Shown here one piece after another: positions 1 through 7,594 of a DNA stretch of 64,000 nucleotides (its first letter is position 1; the number at the start of each line of letters is the position of its first letter). A program made the position numbers and the translations under genes. The notes below the pieces were generated by a model that was not told the origin of the DNA, did no database searches, and saw only the letters and a program-made list of their open reading frames with translations. This DNA is from Fen-1362 sp964597035. Lineage in GTDB: Bacteria; Planctomycetota; Phycisphaerae; Sedimentisphaerales; Anaerobacaceae. The stretch spans positions 135,912 through 199,911 of the forward strand of contig CAZQWM010000002.1 in assembly GCA_964597035.1 (NCBI GenBank), read 5' to 3'.

Positions 1-230
1 GGGCGGGCACTATGCAGCGTCACCGTCAGCTCGTTGCGGGTCCTGATTATCTCGATTTTCGCAACACCACCCTTCGGCATCTGCCGGTTGTACTTCTTGT
101 CAACGTATTCGCGAATCCTCTGGTCCTCTACAAGAAACGTCCCATAGTCTACCTTCGATGCAAACCAGGTGCTTTGCCAGCCCCGCGTTATGCCCGTCCT
201 GAAACCGATTGGCGATACCTTTTGACCCAT
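1..230 (-). CDS. rpsC: 30S ribosomal protein uS3 (N-terminal part)
   Basis: Only the first 76 or so codons are inside the window; the gene runs off the left edge. The start is the ATG at 230, giving MGQKVSPIGFRTGITRGWQS, the usual uS3 opening, followed by a KH-domain beginning (KGGVAKIEIIRTRNELTVTLH). uS3 binds the head of the 30S subunit at the mRNA entry site. It follows rplV by 34 nt, as in standard S10 operons. Nothing can be said of the C-terminal domain. Confidence 0.95.
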   Translation of the reverse strand, partial: MGQKVSPIGFRTGITRGWQSTWFASKVDYGTFLVEDQRIREYVDKKYNRQMPKGGVAKIEIIRTRNELTVTLHSAR

Positions 231-264
231 AATTATATTCGCTTCAATTTCTGTTCGTTTGCCG

Positions 265-813
265 CTATACCTGTGAAACAGTTACGTGTATATGACAACC
301 TTTTTTGTGAATCGGAAGTGCCCGGCCTCGGTCCTTCGCCATCCAGCGTTTCGTACCAAGCCGGATGCCCGCATCATCCACGCGAGCTTCTGCCACATAA
401 AGATTGTCCACATCCGCTTCCTGTTCATCTGCGTCGGCAATCGCCGCCTGAAGCACCTTGCTTATCATTTCCGCAGCCCGTTTTCGCGTAAACTTCAAAA
501 TATCCAGGGCATCCTGCACATTTCGGCCCACTATCAGTTCGGTAACCAGCCGGGCCTTGCGAGGTGACAGCGGGGCATATTGATATGACGAATGCCAACC
601 CGTCAGCTCATTCGGCTCTACTCCAAACGCCGAGGCAAGACGCTTAATGTCTTCGCGCCGGGGCCTTGGCTTGAATAGGCCCCTCTGCCAGTTCACGACA
701 GCCGAAACCGCAGCCGACTTGTCCAGCCCCGCCCTGACAAGCTGCTCAGCCAACTGCTCCACGTTTGCCTTGCGCTGCCTGCAAAATTGTCTTAACTTAC
801 GGTCGCTCAACAT
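265..813 (-). CDS. rplV: 50S ribosomal protein uL22 with N-terminal XRE-like HTH domain
   Basis: 182 residues against about 110 for ordinary uL22. Residues 74-182 are a full uL22 domain (SPRKARLVTELIVGRNVQDAL, then the tunnel-lining loop and the HIHVTV end). Residues 1-72 are extra and fit an XRE/Cro-type helix-turn-helix: VVNWQRGLFKPRPRREDIKRL followed by ASAFGVEPNELTG matches the family pattern WxxGxxxPxxxxxxxLAxxxGVxxxEL. The extension is in frame, and no ATG lies between it and residue 115 inside the uL22 core, so a shorter start is unlikely (one weak GTG option at residue 40). Spacing to rpsS is 20 nt. Whether the extra domain binds rRNA, mRNA or DNA cannot be seen. Confidence 0.93.
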   Translation of the reverse strand: MLSDRKLRQFCRQRKANVEQLAEQLVRAGLDKSAAVSAVVNWQRGLFKPRPRREDIKRLASAFGVEPNELTGWHSSYQYAPLSPRKARLVTELIVGRNVQDALDILKFTRKRAAEMISKVLQAAIADADEQEADVDNLYVAEARVDDAGIRLGTKRWMAKDRGRALPIHKKGCHIHVTVSQV

Positions 814-833
814 ATCGACTTACTACCTTATTT

Positions 834-1112
834 CTATGTTCCTTCTGCTACTTTCCTTGTTGAATGGCCCCGGAATACTCTCGTCAGCGAAAATTCCCCG
901 AGCTTGTGCCCGACCATATCTTCCGTCACGTAAACCTTGTTGAAAATCTTGCCGTTGTGAACAAGGAACGTAAAACCGACAAACTCCGGAATAATCGTGC
1001 ATCTGCGCGCCCATGTTTTTATTGGCTCGCGCGCACCTGTCTGTATTTGCCTGTTAACCTTGGCAAAAAGCTTTACATCAACATATGGGCCTTTTTTAAG
1101 CGATCTTCCCAT
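834..1112 (-). CDS. rpsS: 30S ribosomal protein uS19
   Basis: 92 residues, the normal length. It opens MGRSLKKGPYVDVKLFAKV and contains the signature TIIPEFVGFTFLVHNGK and MVGHKLGEF. The usual GEFAPTR reads GEFSLTR here. uS19 sits in the 30S head and contacts the A-site finger region. It lies between rplB and rplV in the S10 operon order. Confidence 0.96.
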   Translation of the reverse strand: MGRSLKKGPYVDVKLFAKVNRQIQTGAREPIKTWARRCTIIPEFVGFTFLVHNGKIFNKVYVTEDMVGHKLGEFSLTRVFRGHSTRKVAEGT

Positions 1113-1155
1113 TCGTTTTCCTCAATCAGCCGACCGGCCTTAATAACGGGTTACA

Positions 1156-2007
1156 TTACAGAACCAGTTGCGCCCCCCTCTTGCTTCTGCGTCTTCGGAT
1201 AATTCGCTTGTTACTTGCCTTTCGCGGGTTCCTTGTCTTTCCGCCTTTTGCCAGCACCCCGGTAGGTGAGCAGGGATGTCTTCCGCCGTTGCTCCTGCCT
1301 TCGCCTCCACCCATCGGATGCGACACGGGATTCTGCGCCTTGCCGCGAACGTGGGGTCTGCGACCCTGATGTCTTATCCGTCCCGCCTTGCCCCAGGTGA
1401 TATTCTGATAGTCGGCGTTACTTAGCCGGCCCACAGTCGCCCGGCACTCCTTTCGCACCATGCGCATCTCACCGCTGGGCATTATCAGCGTCACCCAGTT
1501 GCCTTCTTTTGCCAGAATCCTCGCCGTACCGCCCGCCGAACGAACGAGCTTTCCTCCCTGACCCGCTGTCAACTCAATGTTATGAACCTCCAGACCGCTC
1601 GGAATCGCCTCCAACGGCATCGCGTTGCCCACCTTCGGCTCGCACGAAAGTCCGCTTTCTATAATGTCACCGGGCTTGATGCCTTCCGGAGCAAGTATAT
1701 ATCGCTTCTCGCCGTCGGCGTAATGAACTAACGAGATAAAACAGTTCCTGTTAGGGTCATATTCAACCGTCGCAACCCTTGCGCCGATATTGTCCTTATC
1801 TCGCTTGAAATCTATAATTCGGTAAATTTTCCTCGCCCCGCCCCCTCTGAATCGCACCATCGTCTTGCCGCTATGATTCCTTCCCCCGGATTTCTTTATG
1901 CGAACGCAAAGCGACTTCTCCGGATCGCAAACGCTCAGCTCGGCGTAGTCGTTGACCGAACTGTTTCTTCGTCCCGCACTCGTCGGTCTGTAATTCTTAA
2001 TTCCCAT
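1156..2007 (-). CDS. rplB: 50S ribosomal protein uL2
   Basis: 283 residues, typical for uL2, which is needed for subunit joining and lies near the peptidyl transferase centre. It opens MGIKNYRPTSAGRRNSSV, has the RNA-binding core (GGRNHSGKTMVRFRGGGARKIYRIIDF) and a basic C-terminal tail. The near-universal motif NPVDHPHGGGEG reads NPVSHPMGGGEGR. The His corresponding to E. coli H229 is kept, but the preceding Asp and the following His are replaced. The gene lies between rplW and rpsS as expected. Confidence 0.96.
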   Translation of the reverse strand: MGIKNYRPTSAGRRNSSVNDYAELSVCDPEKSLCVRIKKSGGRNHSGKTMVRFRGGGARKIYRIIDFKRDKDNIGARVATVEYDPNRNCFISLVHYADGEKRYILAPEGIKPGDIIESGLSCEPKVGNAMPLEAIPSGLEVHNIELTAGQGGKLVRSAGGTARILAKEGNWVTLIMPSGEMRMVRKECRATVGRLSNADYQNITWGKAGRIRHQGRRPHVRGKAQNPVSHPMGGGEGRSNGGRHPCSPTGVLAKGGKTRNPRKASNKRIIRRRRSKRGAQLVL

Positions 2008-2029
2008 ACGCCGCCTCTTGCTTTCTCTT

Positions 2030-2308
2030 TTAGAACAGGTCTATGTGATAATCCGGCTCAAGGTACACAACGGCTTTTTTCCAGTCCGGCGTATAGCCCC
2101 ATGTCTTGCCCTTGCGCCGAAGTTTTCCTTTTCTGTTGGCCGTCTTTACATTTCTTACCTTCACGCTATACAGCCGTTCGACAGCACCTCGTATCTGCTG
2201 CTTGTTCGCTTCTTTGTTAACCTCAAATGAGTAGGCGCCTATCTTGCCCGCCAGGTGAGTCCCCTGCTCAGTTATCAATGGCCGAATTATGATATTATGG
2301 TCTTCCAT
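2030..2308 (-). CDS. rplW: 50S ribosomal protein uL23
   Basis: 92 residues. Family features are IIRPLITEQGTHLAGKIGAYSFEV near the start and VRNVKTANRKGKLRRKG in the extended loop. uL23 sits at the tunnel exit and docks SRP and trigger factor. It starts 11 nt after rplD ends and is followed by rplB after 22 nt, the standard operon order. Confidence 0.95.
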   Translation of the reverse strand: MEDHNIIIRPLITEQGTHLAGKIGAYSFEVNKEANKQQIRGAVERLYSVKVRNVKTANRKGKLRRKGKTWGYTPDWKKAVVYLEPDYHIDLF

Positions 2309-2319
2309 AATGCCGACAG

Positions 2320-2955
2320 CTAATTCTCGTCCGCCTTGTCCTTATTAATCAGCCATAGGAACGCTTCTTTGGTGAATAATAACTTGTTATGCCTGCAAAT
2401 ATCTCCCACATTCGACTCGGCAACAGGCATAATCGAAACCTTCGCTATATTCCTCGCCGATCGGTAAACCGTCTCGTTATAATCACCCAGCACAACAAGA
2501 CAACTGCGGTCAATCTTCAGATTCCCCAGTATCGCCGTGAAATCTTTCGTCCTGGGTCGCTCGAACTTCAACTCATCCACAACCACCACATCATTGGAAA
2601 GAAGTTTCGCTAATATCGCCGAATTTCTCGCCAGTCGTTTCTGCTTCTTCGGCATCCGTTGGCTAAAATCCCTCGCCACCTTCGCAAACGTCACACCCCC
2701 GCCTACTCTCTTTCCCGTCCTGATGGTCCCTGCCCGGGCGTTGCCGGTGTGCTTTTGCCGATATATCTTCCGAGTTGAACCTTCGACCATCCCCCTGCTT
2801 TTCGTCGCGGCTGTTCCTACCCTTTTGTTCGCGTGATACATTACTATCGCCTGTTTCAGCAGCGCATATCTCACTCGCCCGCCGAACGCCCTCTCATCCA
2901 CCTTCAGGCTCTCGACCTCTCGACCTTCTCTATCATATACAGGCAAGTTAATCAT
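2320..2955 (-). CDS. rplD: 50S ribosomal protein uL4
   Basis: 211 residues, normal for bacterial uL4. The extended loop is visible as STRKIYRQKHTGNARAGTIR followed by RVGGGVTFAKVARDFSQRMPKK; this loop lines the exit tunnel. In E. coli uL4 also represses its own S10 operon through the mRNA leader. Such a role here is only an inference from the long rpsJ leader (3986-4396). It lies between rplC and rplW. Confidence 0.95.
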   Translation of the reverse strand: MINLPVYDREGREVESLKVDERAFGGRVRYALLKQAIVMYHANKRVGTAATKSRGMVEGSTRKIYRQKHTGNARAGTIRTGKRVGGGVTFAKVARDFSQRMPKKQKRLARNSAILAKLLSNDVVVVDELKFERPRTKDFTAILGNLKIDRSCLVVLGDYNETVYRSARNIAKVSIMPVAESNVGDICRHNKLLFTKEAFLWLINKDKADEN

Positions 2956-2977
2956 CAGATAATCCCTGTGCTAATTG

Positions 2978-3625
2978 CTATCCCTTCTGCGAACTTCGCA
3001 CGACAACATATCCCCCCGCTGGACCCGGCACCGACCCCTTTACTACCAGCAGATTGCTTTCCTGGTCTATCGAGACGAGTCTGTGATTTTTCACTGTCAC
3101 ACGCTCGGAACCCATATGTCCCGGCATGCGCTTACCCTTCTTAATATTCCCGCCGTGACCCCGGTCGGTTCCATAGCCAGCCTGAGAACCGGGTGCACGG
3201 TGCTTGCGCTCCGTTCCATGCGAAGCAGGAAAGCCGCTGAAGCCGTGCCGCTTCATCGCACCCGCAAAACCCTTGCCTTTGCTGGTCCCTACCACATCCA
3301 CGAACTTGGCCTCAGCAAATTCGGATACCGTTATCGAATCACCCGCGTTGTATTTAACATTCGAATCATTTGCCAGCCGCATCTCTCTGATGAATCTCTT
3401 CGGTGTAGTCTTGGCCTTTTCCGCGTGACCTGTAGCTGGTTTTGTTCTCCGCGATGCCTTCACGTCATCATAGCCCACTTGCACCGCGTTATATCCATCT
3501 GTCTCAACACTCTTGACCTGCATCACAACACACGGTCCGGCTTGTATCACGGTTACCGGCACCAGCCGTTCCTGCTCGTCATATACCTGCGTCATCCCAA
3601 TCTTTTTACCAAGCAGCATCGCCAC
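2978..3625 (-). CDS. rplC: 50S ribosomal protein uL3
   Basis: 215 residues. It opens MAMLLGKKIGMTQVYDEQ and carries the long central loop SKGKGFAGAMKRHGFSGFPA then HGTERKHRAPGS, ending with GKRMPGHMGSERVTVKNHRL, all uL3 hallmarks. uL3 helps start 50S assembly and reaches the peptidyl transferase centre. It is second in the S10 operon, 45 nt after rpsJ. Confidence 0.96.
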   Translation of the reverse strand: MAMLLGKKIGMTQVYDEQERLVPVTVIQAGPCVVMQVKSVETDGYNAVQVGYDDVKASRRTKPATGHAEKAKTTPKRFIREMRLANDSNVKYNAGDSITVSEFAEAKFVDVVGTSKGKGFAGAMKRHGFSGFPASHGTERKHRAPGSQAGYGTDRGHGGNIKKGKRMPGHMGSERVTVKNHRLVSIDQESNLLVVKGSVPGPAGGYVVVRSSQKG

Positions 3626-3670
3626 TTCTTTTTCCCTTTACGGCATTACAGGTTCGAAAGAGTCCCTGGC

Positions 3671-3985
3671 CTACGCCTTAATCTTCACGAAAACACCCGC
3701 CGGCACTACAAGCCGGTTAAGAACCTCAACCGTCCTCGCATTTGCTTCGCGAATATCAATCAGGCGCTTGTGCGTCCTCAGCTCAAACTGCTCGCGTGAT
3801 TTCTTGTCGATGTGAGGGCTTCGCAGAACGGTATATCTTTCTATTCGAGTCGGCAACGGTATAGGCCCACTGACACGGGCATTCGTCCGCCTCGCATGCT
3901 CCACTATCTCACGCGCAGAGGCATCCAGAATCCTGTGGTCATAGGCCTCCATCCTTATCTTTATTCGTTCTGTCTCACCGGCCAT
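3671..3985 (-). CDS. rpsJ: 30S ribosomal protein uS10
   Basis: 104 residues, the usual size. Motifs are IKIRMEAYDHRILDASAREI, SGPIPLPTRIERYTVLRSPH and the C-terminal VVPAGVFVKIKA. uS10 is both a 30S head protein and, as NusE, a partner of NusB in antitermination. It is the first gene of the S10 cluster and is preceded by its own promoter and a leader of about 410 nt. Confidence 0.96.
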   Translation of the reverse strand: MAGETERIKIRMEAYDHRILDASAREIVEHARRTNARVSGPIPLPTRIERYTVLRSPHIDKKSREQFELRTHKRLIDIREANARTVEVLNRLVVPAGVFVKIKA

Positions 3986-4396
3986 ATACCTGCGTCCAAG
4001 TCCTTAGTATCACTCTAACTCGTTTATCACGCCTTTAATCGTATACTCTAATCAAACTACACCGTCACCTCTGTCGATAAAACAGGCCGTGTATTATCAC
4101 TACCTGGCAGGAAAGGCCCGCTTGATTATTGAACGCCCGAGGTCCCGACGTCCAATCTTCAAATCGCCTTCCTTAACGAACGGGGCTTATAACCATTGGG
4201 CGGTGTGTTCCCAAAAGCCATCGGCCGAATCGATACACCGTCTCGGCCCGCCGGGCTTATTCGCAGCCCGGCAAATAGCCCTCAATTAAAACAAACCATC
4301 AATCAAACCGTCCCTGACGACCACGATTTCAGACGTGTTACAGCCCAACTCGTCCAACGCAAAGCCGTCCCTGGCAATGCTCGCTACGGCTGAAAA
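3986..4396 (-). promoter_or_regulatory. Long structured 5' leader of the S10 operon
   Basis: This 410-nt stretch between the predicted rpsJ promoter and the rpsJ start has no convincing gene. It holds a perfect 8-bp stem with a 7-nt loop (GCCGGGCT / AGCCCGGC, 4250-4272). Next to it is a long-range 6-bp pairing (CGGTGT at 4201-4206 with ACACCG at 4235-4240) enclosing the self-complementary TCGGCCGA. S10 operons in other bacteria are controlled by leader RNA bound by uL4, so a similar control is plausible. The exact class is not recognised. Confidence 0.5.
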
Positions 4397-4402
4397 ACCC
4401 GC

Positions 4403-4431
4403 AAAATAGCATAGAATTTGCAGGCCGTCAA
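4403..4431 (-). promoter_or_regulatory. Predicted sigma-70 promoter of the S10 operon
   Basis: On the minus strand: -35 TTGACG (4431-4426), a 17-bp spacer, and -10 TATTTT (4408-4403). It lies just after fusA, so rpsJ to rpsC can be transcribed separately from the upstream str genes. Confidence 0.6.
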
Positions 4432-4458
4432 CAAATTGCAAAAAAAAATTCGTTTTTT

Positions 4459-6534
4459 TCAAAATATAATACGCTCGGCAACCTGCTCCGGGACCTTCTC
4501 ATAGCTGCACGGCTCCATTGTAAACGTCCCCCGGCCCGCGGTGACGCTCCTTATCTCACTCGAATAGCCAAACATCTCTGATAATGGCACCATAGAGTCA
4601 ATTATTCTTATATTACCGTGAATTTTGCTGTTGGTAATCACCCCCCTTTTGGCAAGCAGGCCGGCCTGCACTATCCCGAAATTTGCCTCCGGAACCACTA
4701 CCTGCAGCCACATAACCGGTTCCATAAGCACCGGCCCGGCCTTTTCGAGCACATTTTTAATTGCCAATGCGGCCGCCTGTTCAAATGCAATATCCGATGA
4801 ATCCACGGAGTGGAAAGAGCCGTCTAATAACGTAACCTTAGTCCCCATAACGGGATAGCCCGACAATGCCCCGCTGCCAAGGGCGTCCCTCGCCCCTTTT
4901 TCCACTGCTCTAACATACTCCCTCGGCACCTTGTCGCCACCCGCGCGGTTCTCAAAGCCAATATCCCGGCTCCAGTGCCCATCCTCAGTCAGCATTGGTT
5001 CTACCCGCAGCACAACGTGCCCATACTGCCCTCTTCCACCTGTCTGGCGAATGAACTTGCCTTCGGCTTCCGCGGGCTTTGTTATCGCCTCCTTATAGGC
5101 AACCCGCGGCCTGCCCACTCTGATATCCAGCCCCTTTTCCCTCGTAAGCTTGTGCACTAAAATCTCAAGATGAAGCTCTCCCATACCTCTTATAACCATC
5201 TGGCCGGTTTCAGGGTCAACCTTCGATTCGAACGTCGGGTCCTCCCGCTTAAGCGCCCCCAGTGCCTCGGCCAGCTTGTTTTTATCCGCGGCAGTCCGCG
5301 GCTCTATCGACATACTGATTACCGTCTCAGGAAACGTTATGCTCGGCAGCAATATCGGCTTCTTCGGGTCACAAAGCGTATCGCCTGTATTCGTATATTT
5401 GGGGCCGACCACCGCAACTATGTCCCCGGCCCTTGCCTGCTCCAGAATCTTGCGGTCACCGGCGTGCATCTCGAATATCCGTGTGATGTTCTCTCGCCTG
5501 TCCTGCTCGACATTTAGAACCCTGCTGCCCGATTTCAACATCCCCTGATATATCCGGATGAAATTCAAGTCCCCGTGTGAGTCGTTTACAATCTTAAACG
5601 CTAGCGCAACAAGACTGCCTTTCGGGTCGCATTTGACGGCAACTTCTTTCTTCTGGTCATCCGCCTTATGGGCGATGATGGCGGGTTTATCCAGCGGTGA
5701 AGGCAAATACGTCACGACCCCGTTGAGCAGCCGCTGCACACCGATATACTGCAGCGCCGAACCGCAAAATACCGGCTGAAACTTGTTTGCTAATGTCCCC
5801 TTCCTTATCGCCCGGTGAATAATCGCTGTGTCCATCGGCTCGTTGTGGACATATTTGCCCATCATTTCCTCGTCGTATTCGGCCGCAAGCTCGAGCATAT
5901 CATGCCTTGCCTGCTCGGCTGCGAGGCGGTATTCCGACGGAATTTCAACCTCCTCAAAAGCGGCTCCGAGCTTTCTGGGGTCGAAATAGACCGCCTGCAT
6001 TTTCACAAGGTCTATAAGACCGGCGAAAGCGTTACCCGCCCCTATCGGAAGCTGAAGGACAAGCGGATTGGCAACGAGCTTTTCCCGGATGCTGTCAACG
6101 CTCATCTCAAAGTCAGCGCCTACCTTATCCATCTTGTTAATAAAGCAAAGGCACGGCAGCCCGTATTTGTATCCCTGCCTCCAGACCGTCTCGCTTTGCG
6201 CCTGCACACCTTCGCTGCCGTCGAAAACAACCACCGCCCCATCGAGCACCCGGAGCGACCTTTCCACCTCCGCCGTAAAATCTATGTGTCCCGGCGTGTC
6301 AATCAGATTGATTTCAGCGCCTTCCCACGGCAGTTTCGTCGCTGCCGAAGTTATGGTAATCCCCCTTTTCTGCTCCTCCTCAAGATAATCCATAACGGCT
6401 GTGCCGTTGTGCACCTCGCCCATCTTGTAGGTCTTGCCGGCATAGTAAAGAATCCGCTCCGTCACCGTGGTCTTGCCGGCGTCTATATGGGCGATAATCC
6501 CTATATTGCGTATTTTCCTGAGCGATTCCAGCAT
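4459..6534 (-). CDS. fusA: Elongation factor G
   Basis: 691 residues, normal for EF-G, the GTPase that drives translocation. The GTP-binding motifs are intact: AHIDAGKTT (P-loop), RGITITSA (switch I), DTPGHIDF (G3) and NKMD (G4). Domain IV and V follow (GRGQYGHVVLRVEP, then a PEANFGIVQAGLLAKRG region). The switch I motif is canonical, unlike that of EF-Tu in this window. It follows rpsG, but an intrinsic terminator lies between the two. Confidence 0.97.
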   Translation of the reverse strand: MLESLRKIRNIGIIAHIDAGKTTVTERILYYAGKTYKMGEVHNGTAVMDYLEEEQKRGITITSAATKLPWEGAEINLIDTPGHIDFTAEVERSLRVLDGAVVVFDGSEGVQAQSETVWRQGYKYGLPCLCFINKMDKVGADFEMSVDSIREKLVANPLVLQLPIGAGNAFAGLIDLVKMQAVYFDPRKLGAAFEEVEIPSEYRLAAEQARHDMLELAAEYDEEMMGKYVHNEPMDTAIIHRAIRKGTLANKFQPVFCGSALQYIGVQRLLNGVVTYLPSPLDKPAIIAHKADDQKKEVAVKCDPKGSLVALAFKIVNDSHGDLNFIRIYQGMLKSGSRVLNVEQDRRENITRIFEMHAGDRKILEQARAGDIVAVVGPKYTNTGDTLCDPKKPILLPSITFPETVISMSIEPRTAADKNKLAEALGALKREDPTFESKVDPETGQMVIRGMGELHLEILVHKLTREKGLDIRVGRPRVAYKEAITKPAEAEGKFIRQTGGRGQYGHVVLRVEPMLTEDGHWSRDIGFENRAGGDKVPREYVRAVEKGARDALGSGALSGYPVMGTKVTLLDGSFHSVDSSDIAFEQAAALAIKNVLEKAGPVLMEPVMWLQVVVPEANFGIVQAGLLAKRGVITNSKIHGNIRIIDSMVPLSEMFGYSSEIRSVTAGRGTFTMEPCSYEKVPEQVAERIIF

Positions 6535-6569
6535 TTTCCAGACGAACCGTTAAAACAAAAAAAGGATAT

Positions 6570-6610
6570 AAAAAAACTGCCACGGCTTTTTGTTTTAGGC
6601 CCATGGCAGT
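6570..6610 (-). terminator. Intrinsic terminator between rpsG and fusA
   Basis: On the minus strand a 10-bp stem (ACTGCCATGG / CCGTGGCAGT, one T-G wobble; 6610-6601 and 6585-6576) with a 15-nt loop is followed by a run of seven T. It begins 15 nt after the rpsG stop and ends 36 nt before the fusA start, so it may lower fusA expression relative to rpsG. No clear separate fusA promoter is visible. Confidence 0.75.
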
Positions 6611-6624
6611 TCAATACACTTGGG

Positions 6625-7098
6625 CTACCAGGCAAAATGGGCAAACGCCTTATTGGCCTCCGCCATTCTGTGCACGTTCTCCCTCATCGTCATCGCGCCG
6701 CCTTTCCCGTGATAGGCCTCCAGCAGTTCCGACGCCAGTCGCTCACTCATTGGCTTGCCCTTCATACCGCGGGCGGCCTCAATTATCCATCGTATCGCAA
6801 GCGACTGCTGACGCTTGAAATTCACCTGCATCGGCACCTGATAACTTGCACCGCCAACTCGCTTGCTGCGAACCTCCAGCGCCGGCTTGACGTTATTCAC
6901 AGCGGTCTCAAAAATCTCAACCGGTGGTGCCGCTTTCTCCTTCTCGGCTATGATATCCATGGCCTGATAGAATATATTCTGCGCAACACTTTTTTTGCCC
7001 TGCAGCATCAGGCAGTTGATGAACTTCCCGGCCAGCTTACTACCGTATTTGCCGTCGGGCTTCAACTGCTCTTGTGACGCTGTTACTTTTCTGGCCAT
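6625..7098 (-). CDS. rpsG: 30S ribosomal protein uS7
   Basis: 157 residues, standard for uS7, which nucleates the 30S head. Recognisable segments are LAGKFINCLMLQGKKSVAQN, NNVKPALEVRSKRVGGASYQ and VPMQVNFKRQQSLAIRWII. It opens MARKVTASQEQ. It sits 47 nt after rpsL in the str operon order. Confidence 0.96.
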   Translation of the reverse strand: MARKVTASQEQLKPDGKYGSKLAGKFINCLMLQGKKSVAQNIFYQAMDIIAEKEKAAPPVEIFETAVNNVKPALEVRSKRVGGASYQVPMQVNFKRQQSLAIRWIIEAARGMKGKPMSERLASELLEAYHGKGGAMTMRENVHRMAEANKAFAHFAW

Positions 7099-7145
7099 AC
7101 TTCTGTTCCTCGCTGCTTCGTTTCTAAACTGTCATCATAGACACT

Positions 7146-7517
7146 TTATTTTCCTTTTTTAGCACCGTATTTGCTTCTGCCCCTTCTGCGGTTGGCAACC
7201 CCGGCACAATCCAGCACTCCGCGAATAATATGGTAACGCACACCCGGCAAATCACGAACCCTGCCACCGCGTATCGTCACTGTGCTATGCTCCTGCAGGT
7301 TGTGGTCTATCCCCGGAATATAGGCCGTGACCTCTTTACCGTTGGTCAGCCGAACACGGGCTATCTTACGCAAAGCCGAATTCGGCTTCTTTGGCGTCAT
7401 CGTCCGCACAATCAAACACACGCCTCTCTTCTGGGGCGAACCACTTATGTCCGACCGATGTTTTCGACCCTTCGATTTCTTCCTCGGTTTTCTTACTAAT
7501 TGACTCACAGTCGCCAT
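7146..7517 (-). CDS. rpsL: 30S ribosomal protein uS12
   Basis: 123 residues. The decoding-centre loops are PKKPNSALRK and RGGRVRDLPGVRYH. The Lys residues at the sites linked to streptomycin resistance and the DLPGVRY loop are wild type. The C-terminus is basic (RRRGRSKYGAKKGK). It lies 77 nt downstream of rpoC and leads the str part of the cluster. Confidence 0.97.
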   Translation of the reverse strand: MATVSQLVRKPRKKSKGRKHRSDISGSPQKRGVCLIVRTMTPKKPNSALRKIARVRLTNGKEVTAYIPGIDHNLQEHSTVTIRGGRVRDLPGVRYHIIRGVLDCAGVANRRRGRSKYGAKKGK

Positions 7518-7594
7518 AACTCTATTGCTCCAATTCCACTCTTTTTGGCACCTATTCTTCGCCGTGCTGCACGAGCATATCTTGCCAATTGAGT

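Noticed and set aside
5815..7077. 420-codon plus-strand open frame
   Set aside because: It lies opposite fusA and rpsG and crosses their boundary and terminator; no recognisable protein pattern.
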